DNA from: Klebsiella pneumoniae
Lineage (GTDB): Bacteria > Myxococcota_A > UBA796 > SXON01
Length of the DNA stretch: 64,000 nucleotides
Assembly: GCA_945862325.1 (NCBI GenBank)
Contig: CAMAXZ010000003.1
Coordinates: 142,677 to 206,676, forward strand
Direction: 5' to 3'
The notes beneath the pieces were generated by a model. The model was not told the origin of the DNA and did no database searches. It saw nothing but the letters and a program-made list of their open reading frames with translations. A program made the translations under genes and the position numbers. The stretch's first letter is position 1, and every line of letters begins with the position of its first letter. Shown here in pieces: positions 1 through 8,845 of this stretch.

Positions 1-371
1 GGCCAGTGGGAGCCTGTCTCCCACTGCCCGCCGCAGCCGAACGCAGTGAGATTGCCTGAGCCCACCCAAACGCGCCCGTTGTCGGGGCCGGCGCGCAGCC
101 ACAGCTTCGGGTGAAACGCTCCCCCGCCCTGAACGCTGTCGAGCGCCCACTGCCGTCCGAGATCTCGGATTCGCCCCTCGGCCACCGCTGACCGGAGCTC
201 ACCCGCCAGCTCGTGTAGCCGGCCGCGATCGGCGACCACGAGCACCCTCGATGCGCCACCTGCGCGCAGGTGTCGGAGAGGCAATCGCTCAAAGAAAACG
301 GGATCGAGCGACCAAGTCAGGAGGATCGCAGTTCCGGACCCAGGCGCGCGTAGGAAGTCGCGCGGCTTCAT
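1..371 (-). CDS. PLD-like (HKD superfamily) protein, N-terminal part, cut by window edge
   Basis: Reading leftward from ATG at 371 gives an open frame to the window edge (about 123 residues). It contains FHPKLWL followed by VWVGSGNLT, which matches the H-x-K ... G-S-x-N half of the phospholipase D / HKD nuclease active site. The start overlaps the upstream stop by 4 bases (ATGA), so it is the last visible gene of the restriction operon. PLD-type proteins are common accessory nucleases in defence operons (for example DrmC of DISARM), but the second HKD motif lies outside the window and the activity cannot be confirmed. A perfect 9-base-arm hairpin at 4-26 lies inside the coding sequence. Confidence 0.7.
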   Translation of the reverse strand, partial: MKPRDFLRAPGSGTAILLTWSLDPVFFERLPLRHLRAGGASRVLVVADRGRLHELAGELRSAVAEGRIRDLGRQWALDSVQGGGAFHPKLWLRAGPDNGRVWVGSGNLTAFGCGGQWETGSHW

Positions 372-1999
372 CCGAGCGGCTCCTGTTCGAAGTGCCTGAG
401 CGCGGCGGCCAGCTTCCTCTCCCCGGTCGCCGTGAGGCCCCGTGCGTCGATCAGCCCGAGCTGGGTACACCAGCGCGACGCATTGAGAATCCGTGACGCT
501 GCGCGCCCAGGGTCGAAAAGCGTCCGAAAGCGCCAGCGGTCACCCTCAGCGTAGAGGTGCGCCGCATCACTCCGCGGATTGCTCTGCATGCGGGTCCACG
601 CCACATCGAGGTGGTGCCGAACGGTCAAGTGAGCGATTTGCGCCAGAACCGAGGGCAGGGCTGGATTCTCCTGGCGCCAGGCCGCCACACGCGAGCGCAC
701 GCCACCGGCTAGCGCCAGCTTGCCTCCAGCGAGGTGCGCGGAGAACGGCCCGCCTCCAAGAAGGGCGGGTTCAACACGTCGAAGGGCGAGTAGCCACGCC
801 ACGGGCAGCAGCGCGAGCGGCGCCGCCGTTCGCGACCGCGAAAGAGCGAGACTTCCGACATCCCGTTCGCTCAGGCCACCCTTCCACCGGCGCACGCCGC
901 CTCGGCTCTCTGCACCTTGATCGGTGTGGACCTCCACCCGTTCGGCGAGCGCGTTGAATCTGAGGCTGTGGAAGTGCTCACCCGCGTGTAGCAGGCCGCA
1001 TTCCCGGAGCGCCGCGTCGAGGCTGGTCTCGTCCGACAGCAGGCTCTGGATCAGGCCCGCACCCCCGACGTCGCTCCCCTCGGGCAGGTCCTCCAGTGCA
1101 TCGGTCACTGCCGACATCGCCGCTTCATGTACCGAAACGAGCAGGTCCTGAGCACCGAATACGGCCCACCCGTCGAGCACCGGCCACAGCACGCTCGTCA
1201 ACCCGCGGCCGCCTTCTCGGGCGACCTCGAACACGGCTGGCTCCGTCGGCACGCCCCCCGTCTTCGAGAGGGCGAGCAGCGTCGCGTAGGCGGCCAGCCT
1301 CCAGCGGGCCCGGCGGCGGAAGGGCTCGGCGGCCGGCGGTTCGGCAGGCATGATCACGTCGCACAACGCGTCGCGTTCCGCGTCGGACCACCTGTCCAGG
1401 TGGGCGGCTGCACCGAACTCCAACAGATCGGCGCGGGTCGCACTCTCGGGTGGACCGGAGTCGCTAATCACGGCGCCGAGCCGCGTGTCGCGAAGGCGGG
1501 CATCGGCGAGTTTGGCAATTGCGGCTCCCGAATCAATTGTCGGAGCCGCCACGGGTCGGGAAGTCCCATCGATGACCGTCGTGTCCAGGCCCAGCTGTGC
1601 GCACGCCCCAGCGTAGATGCCAGCGGCAGGCCCCTCCACCACAGGGCCGAGTCCGACTGGGTCCTCCTCCAGCGACAGTCGCCTCGCTGCCTGCCTGCCG
1701 CCAACCAGGTGCGTGTCCGACCGCCCGGCCAGAAGGTTGCCCAACGCAACGGCGGACTCGACTCGGAGCGCGAACTGGTGGAACGCACCCGCGTTGTCAG
1801 GCCGCCCTTGCCGCCAGTAGGCATCGAGCATCCACTGACGTAGCGCCAAGTAGCGAACGTGCGGGGTGACCGTCGTGATCCCGTCCATCAGGGCGTAGCC
1901 GAGGCGTTGCGGAGCGGCCCGGAGGCCGAGGAAATCCTGCCCGCCGGCGGGTGCGTCGCGCGTGTCAAGCCACTCCGGCGCCGGGGGCCCGCCCGTCAC
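368..1999 (-). CDS. Uncharacterised 543-aa protein of the defence operon
   Basis: I do not recognise the family. The GTG start at 1999 overlaps the stop of the upstream ATPase gene (GTGA), and the same 4-base overlap links it to the PLD gene downstream, so it is translationally coupled in the operon. The product is mostly helical with no signal peptide or obvious membrane segment. An N-terminal stretch near residues 30-60 (GITTVTPHVRYLALRQWML) resembles openings of large uncharacterised proteins in defence islands. The middle holds several Ala/Leu-rich helices and the C-terminus (ILNASRWCTQLGLID) looks like a winged-helix-type fold. It is likely a partner of the P-loop ATPase encoded just upstream; that is inference from gene order only. 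Confidence 0.75.
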   Translation of the reverse strand: MTGGPPAPEWLDTRDAPAGGQDFLGLRAAPQRLGYALMDGITTVTPHVRYLALRQWMLDAYWRQGRPDNAGAFHQFALRVESAVALGNLLAGRSDTHLVGGRQAARRLSLEEDPVGLGPVVEGPAAGIYAGACAQLGLDTTVIDGTSRPVAAPTIDSGAAIAKLADARLRDTRLGAVISDSGPPESATRADLLEFGAAAHLDRWSDAERDALCDVIMPAEPPAAEPFRRRARWRLAAYATLLALSKTGGVPTEPAVFEVAREGGRGLTSVLWPVLDGWAVFGAQDLLVSVHEAAMSAVTDALEDLPEGSDVGGAGLIQSLLSDETSLDAALRECGLLHAGEHFHSLRFNALAERVEVHTDQGAESRGGVRRWKGGLSERDVGSLALSRSRTAAPLALLPVAWLLALRRVEPALLGGGPFSAHLAGGKLALAGGVRSRVAAWRQENPALPSVLAQIAHLTVRHHLDVAWTRMQSNPRSDAAHLYAEGDRWRFRTLFDPGRAASRILNASRWCTQLGLIDARGLTATGERKLAAALRHFEQEPLG

Positions 2000-3528
2000 G
2001 GCAAGTCCCGCTGGAGCGAGTCGCACATTTCGACCGCCGCGAAGGCCGCCGCGATCGCGATGCCACCGTCGATGCTGCTGTCCTGATGCTGCCCGAGATC
2101 CCCGTAGCCCTTCACCTGTTCGACGAGGGCCACCGTTCGGCGTGAGACGTGCTTCGCCTGGCATTGCCCGATCGAGTCGTCGATGATCTCCCAGAGAAGT
2201 TGGCACTGGCGCCCCCGGTCCCCCGCGGGGAAGCCCTTGCCCGGCCACCGGGTGTTCCCGTTCTTCGTCCAGGTCCCAACCCACGCTGCCGGGAAGTTCG
2301 CCCCGGGGGCCTCCTTCTCAAGCACCATATCCAAGGCACGATTCGCGAGCGCCCGGAACTGGTACAGGCAATCGCCGGGACGCTCAATGTCAGCGAAGAT
2401 TCGACGAAGGTATTCTCGAAGCGCGGGGTCCTTGGTGGCCACCTGCGCGGCCCGAAACGTCAGGACCTTCCCGATGTTCGACACGTAGGCGTCGCGCGTG
2501 CCGAACAGGCGATGCAGATCTCCAACTGCGGATCCTTGGTCCATCGCGAACATCTCCATTGCCCGCGAAGTGATCCTCATGGCGTCGCCCGATTGACGCA
2601 CCAAACCGTAGCGGTCCAGCGCGCGCTTCCGCTCTGCTCCGAGGTCCACCGCCCTGACGGTCGATCCAGCGATCAGGCGAAGGTCCGCCTGCGCCTCGAC
2701 CCCCAGATCGTCCCAAAGGTCCGCGAGCGTGTCATCACGCTGCGAGACCAGCCTCCCCCCTTCGCTGGCGACCTGACCGGTGCTGACAGGCCCAGGGAGG
2801 GCGAGCCGACCGGCCAGGGCGGCGACCAACGAAGGGTACCCACCGGTCCACTCGTGGCAGGCGTCACGCGCCCCCGGCGCGGCTACGGCCCCCAAGGCCG
2901 CAAAAACCCCGGCCCACTCATCCACCCGGAGGGCGTCGAGCTCCAGAAGCTGCTGGAAGCGAAGATGAAAGTCAGAGGAGCCCTTGTCGTCGTCGCGACA
3001 GAGGTCACCGAGCCTCCGCCGGGAGCCAGTGATGAAACGCACACCTGCCTCGTCCGCGAGGTTGCACAGCCCGTCCCATGTGTCTCCGGGCGCGACCGTG
3101 GACTTCAGTACCTCGTCGCAGCCGTCGAGCACAAGCAGGACGGCCTTCCCGGTGGGCTTGAACTCATCGATCGTCATGCGCCGAAGCTTGGTGAACAACC
3201 GCTTCCCATCCGCCTCCGGATTGATGTCGTCAGCAAGCAGCGACAGTTCGTTGTCGTTCCCGAGCCCCCGAAGGCTCTGCGCGAGGGCGTCCGCTATCGG
3301 CCCGTAGACAGCATGGTCGAACCCGGGGCGACGGTGACGGAGGTCCACGTAGCAGGCCGTCAACACGCTGCCGCGACCCTTCGCGTAGGTTCGAGCCACC
3401 TCGCGGAGAACCGCCGTCTTCCCGATGCCTCGCGGACCGACAACCGAAACGTTGTCCGGGTCAGGCTTGGCGAGAGCCGCGTGGATGGCCGCAAGCGCCT
3501 TGGGCCGGGGCCAAAATGCAGTGCTCAC
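1996..3528 (-). CDS. P-loop ATPase of the restriction-linked operon (510 aa)
   Basis: A Walker A motif GPRGIGKT lies at about residues 31-38 and a Walker B VLLVLDGCDEV at about 130-140, typical of AAA_16/STAND-like ATPases that open with a short helix and strand before the P-loop. A sensor-like ITGSRRR follows. The second half is helical and unassigned. I chose GTG at 3528: it follows AGGAGG with a 6-base gap and overlaps the TGA of the upstream fusion gene (GTGA). The frame extends further upstream, but only as antisense of that gene. Two different P-loop ATPases are thus encoded back to back in this operon; this one lacks any fused DNA-binding or methylase domain. Its role (sensor, translocase or effector activation) is unknown. 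Confidence 0.85.
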   Translation of the reverse strand: MSTAFWPRPKALAAIHAALAKPDPDNVSVVGPRGIGKTAVLREVARTYAKGRGSVLTACYVDLRHRRPGFDHAVYGPIADALAQSLRGLGNDNELSLLADDINPEADGKRLFTKLRRMTIDEFKPTGKAVLLVLDGCDEVLKSTVAPGDTWDGLCNLADEAGVRFITGSRRRLGDLCRDDDKGSSDFHLRFQQLLELDALRVDEWAGVFAALGAVAAPGARDACHEWTGGYPSLVAALAGRLALPGPVSTGQVASEGGRLVSQRDDTLADLWDDLGVEAQADLRLIAGSTVRAVDLGAERKRALDRYGLVRQSGDAMRITSRAMEMFAMDQGSAVGDLHRLFGTRDAYVSNIGKVLTFRAAQVATKDPALREYLRRIFADIERPGDCLYQFRALANRALDMVLEKEAPGANFPAAWVGTWTKNGNTRWPGKGFPAGDRGRQCQLLWEIIDDSIGQCQAKHVSRRTVALVEQVKGYGDLGQHQDSSIDGGIAIAAAFAAVEMCDSLQRDLP

Positions 3529-6500
3529 GCGGCGCCTCCTAGGCTCTCCTCCAGCGCGAGCTGGAGCTGGTGTGGGAAGTCCTTGTGTCGCCTCATCCAC
3601 CGGGCGAACAGGGGGATCGCGATGCGGTATTCCGGGCCGGAACCACGGTCGTTCGTGTCGAGCAGCTCCAACTCGACGAGGGAGTCCAAGTCGGCGAGGA
3701 GCGCCTTCGGGGAGACGGCGATGCCTTCCTGATCGAGACGCGACCGGAGCAACTCGACGCCCAGCCGATCGGACCCACCCGACAGGCGATCGACGAGGCA
3801 GAGCAGGTACCGCCGGCGCTCTCCGACCGGGCCATTCCGATCGCCGGGGTCTCGCCGCCCGGCGTACCCCCACAGTGCGGCGAGGTGCTCGTAGTCCTCC
3901 ACGGTGCGTCGGAGCGCCTCGTCGAGCACGCTGCGGTTGGCGTGGGCGCGCCGGGTTTCGGCGAGTACGTCGAACACCTTCGCACAGATGTACTGGATGA
4001 TGTAGGGCTGGCGGGCGCTTTCCTTGACGATGGCGTCCACGACTGCTGAGTCGTACCGTACCCGCCCCGCCACCGGGGCCGTCACCAACTCCCGCGCCGC
4101 CTCGTCGTCGAGGGCGACGACAGGAATGCGGTAGCCGAAGCCGAACAGCGCGGACCAGTACTCCTCCCGGAGCCGCTTCAACCGGCGGGAGCCAGTCAAG
4201 ATCGCGTCGACACCCTCACGCGTTTGGAGGAGGTGCCGGATGTTCTCGGGGACTTGCGGGCTGGTCACGCCGGAGTCGATGCCATCTTGGACCTTGTCGA
4301 ACTCATCCAGCATCAGAAGTAGGTGCCGGGGCGCGATCGCCTCTATGACCCTGTCAACGTAGGACCGCAGCGCGGTGTACGGATCTCGACTCACGACGAT
4401 CTCGAACGATGCGTCGACGAATGCATCGACGAATTTCCGCGGCGGCAGGTTCTCGGGCATATTCGGCAGCGGGACGGGGCTCCCGTCCTTCCAGCACGCC
4501 ATCCCGATCTCTTCGATGAGCAACCTGAACAGCTCCGCCGTGCCGACACCGGCCGTCTTGGTGGCGCCGGAAGTACCTTGAAAGCTGCACTCGACGGGCA
4601 GCCACTGGGACCTCAGGCCCATCTCCGGCGCTCGGAGCCGGCTGAGAATCGAACTTTTACCAGCGCGGCGGTTCCCCTCCAGCAGCAGCACCTTCGCGCC
4701 ACCGCATAGGTGGCGCTTCACGGCCGCGAGCACGTCCGCTCGCCCCTTGAACAATGCCGGATCGCTGATCACCGCTCCGGGCTTGTAGGGGCTCGTGCCG
4801 ATGTCGACCTCTTCCTCGACCTCCGGCTCGTCGGCTGGGGCCAGCATGAAGTACACGTCGGCCGCAATCGTGCCCTCGGCCTCCGTGCCGTCCCACCGCA
4901 CTCCGGTCCAGAACAGCTCGACCTCGAACGAAACGCCCTCGTTGTCGACACGCCCGGTGGCCTGGTCCTCGGTGAGCGCGAGGGTGAGGGTGTAGGAGTC
5001 CCCTGGGTCCAGGTCGCCGATGTCGATGGCATCATCGTGGCCCGGCGTCGCGTTGATCAGCACGGTGCGCAGCCCGCTCGTTCCCGTGAGTTTGACCTGA
5101 AGCTGAGCGGTGCCGTTGCCGTCGCCGTCGGAACTCTCCCCCACCTGTTCCGCGACGAGCTCGTAGCGAAGTGCCGCGCGACCAGCCGCACGCGGTAGCC
5201 AGGCGAGCAGCGCGTCCGTGAGCCGCGCGCACAACCTCCCCGCGGGACTCTCCACCTCGCCCATCTGCACGAGGGCTGTTTGGAGCATCATCCCAAGGGC
5301 GGAGAACGCTTTGCCATGGACGAACCCGCTCGGTGCGTCGCCCGAGGAGAAGGCGATGGGCCCGATCAGTTGCACGACGTTGATCCAACGCTGGGCGTCC
5401 TCGGGTGCACCAGCGACCTTGCCGAAGCTCGACCCGCTCACCGCGTGGAGTGCGCGGAACACGTCGGCGACCAGCGCGTCCTCGGCCGGCTCGTCTACGC
5501 GACCAGCCGTGAGCCGCTGGATTCCCGGGTGCTCCTGGAGGAGGCGGGTAAGCGGGTCCTCGTCCGTGTCCACTTGAAGCGCCGCGAGCGCCTCGATCGC
5601 ATCGCCCCCGCGCGCTTGTAGTTGGCGCACGACTCGAGCCTGAACGGCGAGGGGAGGCACCGGGATCTCGACGCGTTCGAGCTCACGCACGGAGATGTGT
5701 TTGACTGCCGCACCGTGAGCGAGCGCCCGGAGACCAGCCTGGATGCTCGCGCTTTGCAGGATGGCAAGTAAGAAGCCGCGGTCGATCGACTCCTTCGCAC
5801 GGATGCGCGCGATGTCCCCGCTCACCACGACCGCGGCGGCGCGAAGCCGCTGTGGGGTGTCTTCAGGCCAATGCCGCTGGTCCGCGGGCGCGGTCTTGCC
5901 TATTGTGCCGCCAACCGAGAGCAGAACATCGCCTGGCGCAACGAGGCCGGACTCCCCGGCACCGGGCACAAGGTACCGGCTGCCGAGTTGGACGCGCGCG
6001 CCGAGCAAGTCGGAAACCCGGACGAAGGGGCGAGCCAGTGGGCCCCCTTCACCGCCGTTTCCCGAGCCATCGCCGAGGCCGCTGCCATCACCGCTTCCGG
6101 ACCCGTCGCCCCCGCCGTACCCGTACCCGCTGCCATCCCCGCGCCCCGAGCCGTCACCGGCACCCGAGCCATACCCGTCGCCGAAACCGTACCCATCACC
6201 GTTCGACAGGGCGACGCCATAGCCCCCACCCGAGTGCGCGACCCCTTCGGGCAGCACCTCGTCGCGCTTCGGCCGGTACCCACCGCGAACCTCGGTGACC
6301 TCACCTAGTCTCCGCAACGGGACACGCTCACCGAGCTGGCGAAGCATCGCGGTCGCTCCGTCCTCGGCCGCAGGTGGCGTGAGTCGGTAGGCGTCCAGTC
6401 GGATGCGAGCCATATCGACGTGGTGGATCTCGTGACCGGGAAGCTTCGGCTCGGCCGCAACGATGGCCGCCGCGAGTGCCCTCGCCCCCGACGCCGAGTC

Positions 6501-7643
6501 AGGGAGAGACCGCAGGTTCACCAGCGTGACCTTCTCGCCGAGCGGCGCACGCCGGAGCACCAACAACGACACGGGGACGTTGGTGTAGGGGCGTAGCGCC
6601 CCTGGAGGGAGGTTCACCACCGCGTCGATCCGAAACTCGTCCACGAGCCACTTGCGGATTTCCTCGTCCGCGCCCGCACGGAACAGGAAACCGCTGGGAA
6701 CCGCGACGACCCCTCGTCCTCCGGGTCGCAGCGACCGGGCGACGTGCTGAACGAAGTACCCCTCGATGGTGCGCGCGCGCACGGGGAAGTCGTACACGTC
6801 GGACCGTCCGACGTCCTTCCCCCACGGCGGATTGGCGAGCACCAGGTCAAAGCCCTGCTGGTGATGCCTTCCAGCGGCCGTGCGTTCCAGCGCGTCGCCG
6901 AGCTCCAACGCGGGCTTGAACCCGGCCAACATGAGGCGGATGAAGCTGATGAGTTGCGAAGCGGGGTTGATGTCCACGCCGAACACCGGCTGCTGGACAG
7001 CGCGCCCCCACTCGGCGGGCGAGAGCCGGCGCCCCTGCTCCCACATCGCCGCGGCCGATGCTGCAAGCCACGACCCGGTGCCGCAGCACGGGTCGTAAAC
7101 ACGCTCACCCGGCTTGGGGTCTCCGAGCGCCACCGCGAGTCGCGTGAGGGCGGGAGGTGACGTGAACTCCCCAGCAAACCTCGATCCACCTGCGATGCGT
7201 TGAATCAGGTCGCTGAAAGCGTCACCCGCTGCGCGGCGATCCGCCGGCGTGTCGAAGGGGAGGGCACGCACCCAGGCGGCCATCTCGCCGAGCAGCTTCC
7301 CGTCAACTCCCTGCGGGGTCCGCATCCAGTGGTTGCGACCTTCCGGCAGGTTGAGGGCCTTCCGAACGCGGGGCCAGAGCGACGCAACCAGATCGCTCTC
7401 CGAAATACCCCCCTCGGAGAGGGCCTCCCAGGAGAACTCGCGAGGCAGAATGGGCGTGTAGTCTTCGCCGTTGAAGGCAGCCATCGCCTCTCGCTCCGCG
7501 TCCTCCGCCTCAGCCCAGCGCACCGCGAGCAGCCACGCGAGTGGTGCGGCCAGGGTATCGACGCTCGCGTCGAGCCCGTGGGCCATGCGGTTGCGCAGGA
7601 GCTGCGCGAGCGGGTTGGTGGGGGACGAAGGGGACACGGTCAT
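3525..7643 (-). CDS. Fusion: N6-adenine methyltransferase + target-recognition domain + STAND-like P-loop NTPase (1372 aa)
   Basis: Residues 1-430 are an HsdM-type methyltransferase with DPCCGTGSW (184-192, AdoMet motif I) and NPPW (271-274, catalytic motif IV). Residues about 440-680 resemble one HsdS half, ending in IPVPPLAVQARVVRQLQA, interrupted by a Gly/Asp/Ser-rich insert (472-533). A unique region (690-840) and a beta-rich segment (845-935) follow. The last 430 residues form an NTPase with Walker A GNRRAGKSS (990-998) and Walker B LLLMLDEFD (1108-1116), plus a predicted winged-helix tail. The ATG at 7643 overlaps the hsdS stop. The operon already has HsdM and HsdS, so this is a second, self-contained methylase/recogniser tethered to a switch-like ATPase. 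A sensor that couples methylation status to ATPase signalling is a hypothesis. Confidence 0.88.
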   Translation of the reverse strand: MTVSPSSPTNPLAQLLRNRMAHGLDASVDTLAAPLAWLLAVRWAEAEDAEREAMAAFNGEDYTPILPREFSWEALSEGGISESDLVASLWPRVRKALNLPEGRNHWMRTPQGVDGKLLGEMAAWVRALPFDTPADRRAAGDAFSDLIQRIAGGSRFAGEFTSPPALTRLAVALGDPKPGERVYDPCCGTGSWLAASAAAMWEQGRRLSPAEWGRAVQQPVFGVDINPASQLISFIRLMLAGFKPALELGDALERTAAGRHHQQGFDLVLANPPWGKDVGRSDVYDFPVRARTIEGYFVQHVARSLRPGGRGVVAVPSGFLFRAGADEEIRKWLVDEFRIDAVVNLPPGALRPYTNVPVSLLVLRRAPLGEKVTLVNLRSLPDSASGARALAAAIVAAEPKLPGHEIHHVDMARIRLDAYRLTPPAAEDGATAMLRQLGERVPLRRLGEVTEVRGGYRPKRDEVLPEGVAHSGGGYGVALSNGDGYGFGDGYGSGAGDGSGRGDGSGYGYGGGDGSGSGDGSGLGDGSGNGGEGGPLARPFVRVSDLLGARVQLGSRYLVPGAGESGLVAPGDVLLSVGGTIGKTAPADQRHWPEDTPQRLRAAAVVVSGDIARIRAKESIDRGFLLAILQSASIQAGLRALAHGAAVKHISVRELERVEIPVPPLAVQARVVRQLQARGGDAIEALAALQVDTDEDPLTRLLQEHPGIQRLTAGRVDEPAEDALVADVFRALHAVSGSSFGKVAGAPEDAQRWINVVQLIGPIAFSSGDAPSGFVHGKAFSALGMMLQTALVQMGEVESPAGRLCARLTDALLAWLPRAAGRAALRYELVAEQVGESSDGDGNGTAQLQVKLTGTSGLRTVLINATPGHDDAIDIGDLDPGDSYTLTLALTEDQATGRVDNEGVSFEVELFWTGVRWDGTEAEGTIAADVYFMLAPADEPEVEEEVDIGTSPYKPGAVISDPALFKGRADVLAAVKRHLCGGAKVLLLEGNRRAGKSSILSRLRAPEMGLRSQWLPVECSFQGTSGATKTAGVGTAELFRLLIEEIGMACWKDGSPVPLPNMPENLPPRKFVDAFVDASFEIVVSRDPYTALRSYVDRVIEAIAPRHLLLMLDEFDKVQDGIDSGVTSPQVPENIRHLLQTREGVDAILTGSRRLKRLREEYWSALFGFGYRIPVVALDDEAARELVTAPVAGRVRYDSAVVDAIVKESARQPYIIQYICAKVFDVLAETRRAHANRSVLDEALRRTVEDYEHLAALWGYAGRRDPGDRNGPVGERRRYLLCLVDRLSGGSDRLGVELLRSRLDQEGIAVSPKALLADLDSLVELELLDTNDRGSGPEYRIAIPLFARWMRRHKDFPHQLQLALEESLGGAA
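6045..6230 (-). repeat. Gly/Asp/Ser low-complexity coding repeat
   Basis: This stretch encodes residues 472-533 of the methyltransferase-NTPase fusion as short G-D-G-S-G / G-Y-G-S-G type units. The DNA is a run of near-identical 6- to 12-base units and sits exactly inside the target-recognition part. It may be a flexible linker or a slippage-prone tract that changes length between strains. Confidence 0.8.
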
Positions 7644-8845
7644 AGCTCGCCGGCGAAGGCCTTACGGAGGATGGCGGTCGGTAGGGCAGAGACTTCGTCG
7701 AGGGCCAGTTCACCGCGAAGCGCGTCGCAGGCCTGCCGAACGCCGGCGAACTTCGCCGCCATTGCGCGCTGTACGTCCAACGGGGGAAGCGGAATCGGCA
7801 TTTTCGCGATCTCCTCGGAGTTGATGTTCACCATCCCGATCGCGCGCCTTGCGGTGCGGAGCACGTACTCGCGACCCACGCGGCTGTTGATCACGAAGCT
7901 CACAAACTCTGGAAGCGCCTTCCCTTGATTCACGATGAGGCGCACGAGGTAGGAGGCGAACACCGCGTCGGGAGGAATTTCGCCGACGCAGGCCGCTTTG
8001 CCGACCAACTCAAGACTGTTTGTCCGATTGATTAGGATATCACCGGATCGAAGGGCGTACTTTCGGATCTCCGCCGGAGGGAGTTCCACAGTCTTCATGT
8101 CGCCGTGAACAAGGCGGCCACGCTGGATGTTTCCCATCCGGTACACGGGGACGCCCGCGCCGGTGAGGGAGGCCTTCTGGGACGTCCCGTACTGCGAGCG
8201 CGAGAGGACCTTACCCAGCTCGGTCGTGGGCGTGCCCGCTGGGAGAGTGCTGAGAAGGTCCGCGACGAGCGCAGCCTCCACCACATCCGCCTCCGCGGCG
8301 GTTTCACCCCTCAGCGCCCGAACTTCGTCGACACGCGCCATCGCGGCGCGAATGCGCGCCACGATTCGCCGCTGCTCCAGCAGCGGCGGCAACGGCACGA
8401 TGGCGTCCAGCACGTCCCCGTCCGAGACGGCGGGGTAGCTCGCGCCACGCATCTTCGGCGTCACCTGATCGAGGAGATCCTTCGACGTGGCGAGGAAGAA
8501 AGCCCAATCGGGATCCAGCGCCTTGCCAGGGCGGATCACACAAAATCCGGTGGAGCAAACGGCGCCGTCCCAAGCGGGGGTGATCGCTGCCACCGAACGC
8601 AGGTACGGGCGCGTGGTCGCGAAGATCACGTCGCCGGTTCGTACGAGCTTGCGCGCTCGGCTGGGCGCGTCGGCGCCCGCCACCTCGTTGCAGGTCTGGA
8701 CGGAGTACGACTCGTTGGAGACGCAGGAGATGTCGATATAGCGGATGATCACCTCCGGCCTGCGTGCCGGATCGATCGTCTCCTTAGCGAGGCAGAGGTC
8801 ACCGAGGCGCCGCTTCGGCCAGGGTGCGTAGTCAAAGGCAGTCAT
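7640..8845 (-). CDS. hsdS: Type I restriction specificity subunit HsdS
   Basis: The 401-residue product has the two-half HsdS layout: two target-recognition domains, each ending in a conserved helix introduced by a PLPPL motif (PLPPLLEQRRIVARI in the first half, PIPLPPLDVQRAMAAKF near the C-terminus). The two domains set the bipartite DNA sequence recognised by the HsdM2-HsdS methylase and by the HsdR nuclease. ATG at 8845 overlaps the hsdM stop, and its own stop overlaps the next start (ATGA at both ends), so the stoichiometry is probably set by translational coupling. The length is within the family range and no truncation is visible. Confidence 0.93.
   Translation of the reverse strand: MTAFDYAPWPKRRLGDLCLAKETIDPARRPEVIIRYIDISCVSNESYSVQTCNEVAGADAPSRARKLVRTGDVIFATTRPYLRSVAAITPAWDGAVCSTGFCVIRPGKALDPDWAFFLATSKDLLDQVTPKMRGASYPAVSDGDVLDAIVPLPPLLEQRRIVARIRAAMARVDEVRALRGETAAEADVVEAALVADLLSTLPAGTPTTELGKVLSRSQYGTSQKASLTGAGVPVYRMGNIQRGRLVHGDMKTVELPPAEIRKYALRSGDILINRTNSLELVGKAACVGEIPPDAVFASYLVRLIVNQGKALPEFVSFVINSRVGREYVLRTARRAIGMVNINSEEIAKMPIPLPPLDVQRAMAAKFAGVRQACDALRGELALDEVSALPTAILRKAFAGEL

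Noticed and set aside
4..26. Perfect hairpin CAGTGGGAG-N5-CTCCCACTG as a terminator or attachment site
   Set aside because: It lies within the PLD-like coding frame with no T-run; probably fortuitous.
2149..3732. Plus-strand 527-codon open frame over the ATPase gene
   Set aside because: Shadow of a high-GC gene; the minus frame has Walker A/B motifs, a ribosome-binding site and operon overlaps.
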